64,000 nucleotides of DNA from CAYXGZ01 sp964464755. GTDB taxonomy: Bacteria > Planctomycetota > MHYJ01 > JACPRB01. Numbering within the stretch: the first letter of the stretch is position 1; each line of letters opens with the position of its first letter. The stretch lies in the NCBI GenBank assembly GCA_964464755.1, contig CAYXGZ010000014.1, positions 8,698-72,697 on the forward strand, read 5' to 3'. The position numbers and the translations under genes were made by a program. The notes below the pieces were generated by a model. It made no database searches. It was not told where the DNA came from and saw nothing but the letters and a program-made list of their open reading frames with translations. Of this stretch, positions 59,706 to 64,000 are shown piece after piece.

Positions 59706-59762
59706 TCCGCAATCTTCGCGCCCCGGACCGTCGCGGTCCGCGGGACCGGAGGGGGGACTTCC

Positions 59763-60164
59763 ATGTACTTCGACTTCGCGAATGTACTCGTCTACCTCCT
59801 CGTGGCGTGCGGCTTCATCCTGGGGTCGTTGACGGCGGGCAAGCTGATCCGCCGGAGCCGGCCGGACGAGCAGAAGCTCTCGACCTACGAGTGCGGCGAG
59901 GACACGATCGGGACGTCCTGGATCCAGTTCAACGTCCGCTTCTACATCATCGCGCTCATCTTCCTCATCTTCGACGTGGAGATCGCCGTCCTCTTCCCCT
60001 GGACCGTGGTCTTCAAGGAGGTCGGCCTCCTCGCCTTCGTCGAGATGATGGTCTTCATGACGATCCTCCTCGTCGGCTTCGCGTACGTCTGGGCCAAGGG
60101 CGACCTCGAGTGGCTCACCAGCCTGGGCGAGGTGAAGGAGGGTCGGCCGGAGGAGGGGCGCTAG
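59763..60164 (+). CDS. nuoA: NADH-quinone oxidoreductase subunit A
   Basis: The 133-residue protein has three transmembrane helices and the NuoA loop YECGEDTIGTSWIQFNVRFY, with the conserved Cys and Glu near the quinone site. The following RFYIIALIFLIFDVEIAVLFPW is a family hallmark. It is part of the membrane arm of complex I, close to the quinone channel. A promoter and SD precede it. The next gene is nuoC, not nuoB, which is an unusual order. Confidence 0.95.
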   Translation: MYFDFANVLVYLLVACGFILGSLTAGKLIRRSRPDEQKLSTYECGEDTIGTSWIQFNVRFYIIALIFLIFDVEIAVLFPWTVVFKEVGLLAFVEMMVFMTILLVGFAYVWAKGDLEWLTSLGEVKEGRPEEGR

Positions 60165-60641
60165 GTGGGCCTGTCCGCCAAGGACGTCTACGAGCGCCTC
60201 AAGGCCGGCGTGCCGGGCGCGGTCCTCGAGGTCGTCGAGGGCCCCGGCGACGCGTTCGCCGTGGTGGACCCGGCCCGCTGGGCCGAGGCCGCGGGCTTCC
60301 TGAAGACGACGGCCGACCTCGACTTCGACTACCTCGCCTGCCTCGGCGGCACGGACGACCTCGCGAACTTCTGGGTCGTCGTCCACCTCTACTCGATCCG
60401 CCGCAACCACCGGGCCGTGCTCAAGGCGAAGCTCGACCGCACGGCGCCGGCGATCGCCTCGCTCTGCGGGACCTGGGCCGGGGCCGACTGGCACGAGCGC
60501 GAGGCCTACGACATGTACGGGATCGTCTTCGACGGGCACCCGGACCTCCGCCGCATCCTGCTGCCGGAGGACTGGCCGGGCTACCCGCTGCGCAAGGACT
60601 ACGACTTCCCGGACCACTACCAGGGGATCCCGCTCAAGTAG
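60165..60641 (+). CDS. nuoC: NADH-quinone oxidoreductase subunit C
   Basis: The 158-residue protein starts at GTG 60165, directly after the nuoA stop. It has the 30-kDa-subunit signature ADWHEREAYDMYGI and HPDLRRILLPEDWPG, ending in LRKDYDFP. NuoC is in the hydrophilic connecting arm and touches NuoD. It is not fused to NuoD, and no nuoD lies in the window. Confidence 0.95.
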   Translation: MGLSAKDVYERLKAGVPGAVLEVVEGPGDAFAVVDPARWAEAAGFLKTTADLDFDYLACLGGTDDLANFWVVVHLYSIRRNHRAVLKAKLDRTAPAIASLCGTWAGADWHEREAYDMYGIVFDGHPDLRRILLPEDWPGYPLRKDYDFPDHYQGIPLK

Positions 60642-60653
60642 CGGACACGGCAC

Positions 60654-61865
60654 ATGCTGACGCTGGCCTCGGGCGGCGGGTTCTGGAGCGAGCACGTCCT
60701 CCACGGCGACTGGTGGATGGCCTTCCTCGGCATCTTCGCCGTCTGCTTCGTCATCGTGAACTTCCTCTCGGTCTACGCGGGGCTGAACACGCTGATCGAG
60801 CGCAAGCTCGCGGCCTACATGCAGGCCCGGGTCGGCCCCTACCAGGTCGGGCCCCACGGCAGCCTGCAGTGGGTGGCCGACGCGCTGAAGCTGATGATGA
60901 AGGAGGACGTGGTCCCGGCCGCCGCGGACCAGCTCCTGTTCCGGCTCGCGCCCTACGTCGTCTTCGCCGGGTCCTTCGCGGCCTGGGTCGCGCTGCCGTT
61001 CACGGTGGACTGGTCGCCGGCGATCATGAACGTCGGCATCCTCTACATCCTCGCGGTCTCCGCGGCCGTCGTGATCGGCGTGCTCATGGCGGGCTGGTCG
61101 AGCGGCTCGAAGTGGGCGCTCTTCGGCGCGATGCGCGCCGCGGCGCAGATCGTCAGCTACGAGGTCCCCGTCGGCCTGACCCTGCTGGGCATGCTGCTGA
61201 TCTTCGGCACGCTGGACATGCAGGAGATCTCGGCGGCCCAGGCCCGGGGCTTCGCCTTCAACCTCTTCCCGGACTGGAACGCGGGGATGTTCTCCTGGGG
61301 CGTCTTCCGCCACCCGCCCTTCACGATCATCGCGCTGATGGTGTACTACACGGCGGCCTTGGCCGAGACGAACCGCACGCCCTTCGACATCCCCGAGGCG
61401 GAGTCCGAGCTCGTCGCGGGCTACCACACCGAGTACAGCGGGATGCGCTTCAGCTTCTTCTTCCTCGCCGAGTACGGGAACATGTTCGTCGTCAGCGCGA
61501 TCGCGACGACGTTCTTCCTCGGCGGCTGGCTCTCTCCCTTCGGCCACTACGTCCTGCCGGCGCCGATCGAGGGCTTCCTCTGGTTCATGGTGAAGTGCTT
61601 CGCGCTCGTCGGGCTGATGATGTGGCTGCGCTGGACGCTGCCGCGCTACCGCGTCGACCAGCTCATGGACCTCTGCTGGAAGAAGCTGACGCCGCTGTCG
61701 TTCGTGAACCTGGCGGCGATCGGCATCGGGGAGTTCTTCCCCTGGGCGGGCGCCGCGCTGGGCGGCCTCTGCCTGGTCTTCCTGGCCGCGCTGGTGGCGA
61801 AGGAGGTCGTGTCGCGGCCCCCGCCCGAGACCCTGGCCTCCGTCAAGGCCCCCCTGAACCCGTGA
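60654..61865 (+). CDS. nuoH: NADH-quinone oxidoreductase subunit H
   Basis: The 403-residue protein has about nine transmembrane helices and NuoH motifs: ERKLAAYMQARVGP, GPHGSLQWVADALK, AETNRTPFDIPEAESELVAG and FFLAEYGNMF. It forms the quinone-binding chamber and proton route next to NuoA, B and D. Its length is slightly above that of typical bacterial NuoH, because of a longer C-terminus. Confidence 0.96.
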   Translation: MLTLASGGGFWSEHVLHGDWWMAFLGIFAVCFVIVNFLSVYAGLNTLIERKLAAYMQARVGPYQVGPHGSLQWVADALKLMMKEDVVPAAADQLLFRLAPYVVFAGSFAAWVALPFTVDWSPAIMNVGILYILAVSAAVVIGVLMAGWSSGSKWALFGAMRAAAQIVSYEVPVGLTLLGMLLIFGTLDMQEISAAQARGFAFNLFPDWNAGMFSWGVFRHPPFTIIALMVYYTAALAETNRTPFDIPEAESELVAGYHTEYSGMRFSFFFLAEYGNMFVVSAIATTFFLGGWLSPFGHYVLPAPIEGFLWFMVKCFALVGLMMWLRWTLPRYRVDQLMDLCWKKLTPLSFVNLAAIGIGEFFPWAGAALGGLCLVFLAALVAKEVVSRPPPETLASVKAPLNP

Positions 61866-61869
61866 CCCC

Positions 61870-62793
61870 ATGCCCGCATCGGAACTGATCGTCAACGTCC
61901 TCTTCTACGTGTTCGCGCTGGCCGCCCTGGCCGGCGCGGCCGCGGTGGCCTTGTCCCGGAACATCGTCCGCTCGGCCTTCGCGCTGCTCGCCGTGCTGTT
62001 CTCGACCGCGGCGATGTACGCGTTCATGCGGGCCGACTTCATCGTCGTCGCGCAGATCATCATCTACGTCGGCGGCATCCTCGTGCTGATCATCTTCGCG
62101 GTCATGCTGACCCACAAGATCACCGACGTGAAGCTGTCGAACGAGTCGGCGCCCGGGGCGGCGGCCGTGTTCGCGGCGGTCGCCGTTCTCTGCACGCTGG
62201 TGATCTCCGTCGGGATGCACCGCTGGGAGCGGGCCGTGCCCGAGCGCCCGGCCCAGGTCCCCGCGGCCCCCGGCGCCCCCGCGACGGCCGCGCGGCTGCG
62301 GATGTGGCAGGGCGACGGCCGCACCGGCGTGCCGGTCGGCGACGCGGTGCTCGACGGCTTCGTGCGGCTCGAGGCCGTGCTGGCCGGCGGCCGCACCCCG
62401 CGCACGAAGGTCCAGTTCCTCGTCGAGGAGCGCCAGGCGCCCAAGGGCGACGCCAAGGCCGCCCCGACCTGGAAGGAGGCGGGCCGCAAGGACGTCCGCC
62501 TCGAGGCCGCACCCTCAGGCGAGCTCCTCGCGCGGGCCGACTTCGAGCGCCTGCCCCCCGCGTCGTACCGCTGGTCGTTCCGCGTGGAGACGCCCGACGG
62601 CTTCACGCCCTGGATCCCGTACTCGGCCCCCGGCTCGGGCGCCGCGGACTTCCGCGCCGAGCGCGGCCTGACGCGGGCCATCGGCCTGGCCTTCATGGGC
62701 CCGTACCTCCTGCCCTTCGAGGTCGTCTCCGTGCTCCTCCTCGCCGCGCTCGTGGGCGCCGCGTTCCTCGCCCGCAAGGAGGTGAAGGAATGA
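61870..62793 (+). CDS. nuoJ: NADH-quinone oxidoreductase subunit J with an extracytoplasmic insert
   Basis: The 307-residue protein is far longer than normal NuoJ (about 165-200). Helices at about 6-25, 33-52, 56-78 and 98-115 match NuoJ, including the conserved IIIYVGGILVLIIFAVML with its pi-bulge segment. The last helix at about 283-302 completes the usual five. Between helices four and five an insert of about 148 residues (about 119-266) contains a fibronectin-like domain: FVRLEAVLAGG, then YRWSFRVETPDGFTPWIPY and ADFRAE. This matches the domain repeated in two giant exported proteins in the window. The insert should face the periplasm. The end overlaps nuoK (ATGA). Confidence 0.92.
   Translation: MPASELIVNVLFYVFALAALAGAAAVALSRNIVRSAFALLAVLFSTAAMYAFMRADFIVVAQIIIYVGGILVLIIFAVMLTHKITDVKLSNESAPGAAAVFAAVAVLCTLVISVGMHRWERAVPERPAQVPAAPGAPATAARLRMWQGDGRTGVPVGDAVLDGFVRLEAVLAGGRTPRTKVQFLVEERQAPKGDAKAAPTWKEAGRKDVRLEAAPSGELLARADFERLPPASYRWSFRVETPDGFTPWIPYSAPGSGAADFRAERGLTRAIGLAFMGPYLLPFEVVSVLLLAALVGAAFLARKEVKE
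62224..62667 (+). other. Fibronectin-like insert within NuoJ (coding)
   Basis: The region codes for about 148 residues with no hydrophobic helix. It has Pro/Ala linkers at both ends and the core pattern YRWxxRVxxxDGxxxWIPY. This is close to the repeat cores of the giant surface protein (YHWQARTVDSTG...W.PFG) and the Kelch protein (YKWRVRAYDDKD...WIDYG). Confidence 0.7.
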
Positions 62794-63119
62794 GCGAGTT
62801 CCTCTTCACCCGCATGCCGCTCGAGAACCTGCTGGTCCTCAGCGCCCTGGTCTTCTCGCTCGGCCTCTTCACGATCTTCACCCGCAAGAACGCCGTGAGC
62901 CTCCTCATGGGCGTGGAGCTCGTCCTCAACGCGGCGAACATCAACTTCGTGGCCTTCTCGCAGTACCTGCCCGGCGCGGGCATCCACGGCTCCATGTTCG
63001 CGATCTTCGTGATCGTGCTGGCGGCCGCCGAGGCGGCCGTCGCCCTGGCCATCATCATCGGCATCTACCAGAACTTCGGCCGCGTGGACGTCGACCAAGC
63101 GGACCTCATGAAGGAATAA
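62790..63119 (+). CDS. nuoK: NADH-quinone oxidoreductase subunit K
   Basis: The 109-residue protein has three transmembrane helices and the NuoK motifs GVELVLNAANINFVAF (with the functionally important Glu) and VIVLAAAEAAVALAIII (with a second conserved Glu). It is an antiporter-like proton-channel subunit. ATG 62790 overlaps the nuoJ stop by 4 nt, so they are co-translated. Confidence 0.96.
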   Translation: MSEFLFTRMPLENLLVLSALVFSLGLFTIFTRKNAVSLLMGVELVLNAANINFVAFSQYLPGAGIHGSMFAIFVIVLAAAEAAVALAIIIGIYQNFGRVDVDQADLMKE

Positions 63120-64000
63120 ATGGAACTCCCCGCGCTGCTCTGGCTGATCCCGCTGCTCCCGATCGCCGGGTTCGTGGTCAACGTCTTCCTCGGGAGCCGG
63201 CTGCCGAAGCCCGTGGTGTCGCTCATCGCCTGCGGCACGGTGCTCGGGAGCGCGGTCGTCGCCTGGATGGCCTTCCTCGACGTCCGGCACCACGTCCACG
63301 CCGACCCGAACTACCGCCTCGTCTCGACCTTCGTGAACTGGATCGCGATCCCCGGGACGGACGGGCTCTCGCTCGACGGCCGGGGCTGGCTCCAGGTCCT
63401 CGTCCAGCACAAGCTCGTCGTCGACCCGCTCACCTGCGTGATGCTGCTGGTCGTGACGAACGTCGGCTTCCTGATCCACCTCTACTCGACCGGCTACATG
63501 GCCGACGAGAAGCGCTACGCGCGGTACTTCTCGTACCTGAACCTCTTCACGGGCTTCATGCTCATCCTCGTGATGGCGTCGAACGCCCTGCTGATGTTCG
63601 TCGGGTGGGAGGGCGTCGGCCTCTGCTCGTACCTGCTGATCGGCTTCTGGTTCGAGAAGACCGAGAACGCGGCGGCGGGCATGAAGGCCTTCCTGGTCAA
63701 CCGGGTCGGCGACTTCTTCTTCACGATCGGCCTGCTCGTCCTCTTCGTCTACCTCGGCCGCGCCTTCGGCGTCTGGACGGTCGACTTCGCCCAGATGAAG
63801 GAGGTCGTGACGGCGCACAAGGAGGAGTTCTCGATGGCCGTCGCGACGGCCGTCGGGATCCTGTTGTTCCTCGGCGCGACCGGCAAGAGCGCCCAGATCC
63901 CGCTCTTCGTCTGGCTGCCGGACGCGATGGCGGGCCCGACGCCCGTCAGCGCGCTGATCCACGCGGCGACGATGGTGACGGCGGGCGTCTACATGGTCGC
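63120..64000 (+). CDS. nuoL: NADH-quinone oxidoreductase subunit L (cut by window end)
   Basis: The frame opens at ATG 63120, immediately after the nuoK stop, and runs to the window end, giving 293 residues. Hydrophobic helices and the antiporter-like motifs FVGWEGVGLCSYLLIGFW (with the key Glu) and ATGKSAQIPLFVWLPDAMAG (with the key Lys) identify NuoL, the distal proton-pumping subunit. The C-terminal half, including the long lateral helix, is outside the window. Confidence 0.95.
   Translation, partial: MELPALLWLIPLLPIAGFVVNVFLGSRLPKPVVSLIACGTVLGSAVVAWMAFLDVRHHVHADPNYRLVSTFVNWIAIPGTDGLSLDGRGWLQVLVQHKLVVDPLTCVMLLVVTNVGFLIHLYSTGYMADEKRYARYFSYLNLFTGFMLILVMASNALLMFVGWEGVGLCSYLLIGFWFEKTENAAAGMKAFLVNRVGDFFFTIGLLVLFVYLGRAFGVWTVDFAQMKEVVTAHKEEFSMAVATAVGILLFLGATGKSAQIPLFVWLPDAMAGPTPVSALIHAATMVTAGVYMV

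Noticed and set aside
62224..62667. NuoJ insert as a frameshift or gene-fusion artefact
   Set aside because: The frame is open throughout, normal NuoJ helices flank both ends, and the inserted residues match a domain used elsewhere in the window.

Overview
The window is a dense, very GC-rich (roughly 70% by eye) bacterial chromosome segment with about 52 genes on both strands. I see no tRNA, rRNA, CRISPR array or insertion sequence. A DUF1549/DUF1553 gene next to a twin-arginine DUF1501 gene, the many secreted proteins of unknown function, the Ser/Thr kinases and the kinase-linked ECF sigma factor all point to Planctomycetota. The exact lineage cannot be read from this sequence.

Layout. 1-3830: end of a thioredoxin-like gene, a coiled-coil repeat protein, a FabZ-like dehydratase and small membrane proteins. 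3794-10056 (minus): an apparent operon of a TPR-GAF-GGDEF diguanylate cyclase, a protein with four MshEN-type motifs, and a receptor Ser/Thr kinase. 10200-17169: secreted TPR protein, DHH phosphoesterase, RmlD-like SDR, TolB-like lipoprotein and UbiA prenyltransferase. 17267-28521: Tat-exported prenyltransferase-repeat protein, a deiodinase-like selenoprotein, a secretin-like protein, glycosyltransferase, membrane-anchored transglutaminase-like protein, methyltransferase and SurA-like protein. 28770-41249: a giant surface protein, a kinase/ECF sigma pair and a double Kelch protein. 41435-42301: a thioredoxin-like selenoprotein. 42403-51231: DUF1549/1553 and DUF1501 pair, methyltransferase, hydrolase, gamma-glutamyltransferase, acyl-CoA dehydrogenase and thiolase. 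51296-59570: secreted TPR and VWA proteins, an outer-membrane barrel gene with two in-frame UGA codons, an anti-sigma/HMA fusion, an ECF sigma factor and a cyclophilin. 59763-64000: respiratory complex I genes nuoA, C, H, J, K and L (cut by the window end).

Main result. Three genes read through in-frame UGA codons that fall at redox-type positions. Each UGA set is followed within 7-16 nt by a perfect hairpin with a 4-5 nt, G-containing loop, as expected for bacterial selenocysteine insertion (bSECIS). They are a deiodinase-like protein (Sec78, GSYT-Sec-PPF), a thioredoxin-like protein (Sec63, Sec-GPC), and an outer-membrane barrel protein whose mature N-terminus would read Sec-Pro-Ala-Sec. 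All three carry export signals, which suggests an extracytoplasmic selenoproteome. The barrel gene overlaps the 3' end of a gene that fuses a zinc-finger anti-sigma module to a heavy-metal-associated (HMA) domain. No selA, selB, selC or selD gene lies in the window.

Other observations are a fibronectin-like extracytoplasmic insert in NuoJ that matches a domain repeated in the two giant secreted proteins, a Kelch gene that is two complete exported proteins fused end to end, and a recurring -10 box 6-8 nt before start codons that implies many leaderless mRNAs.
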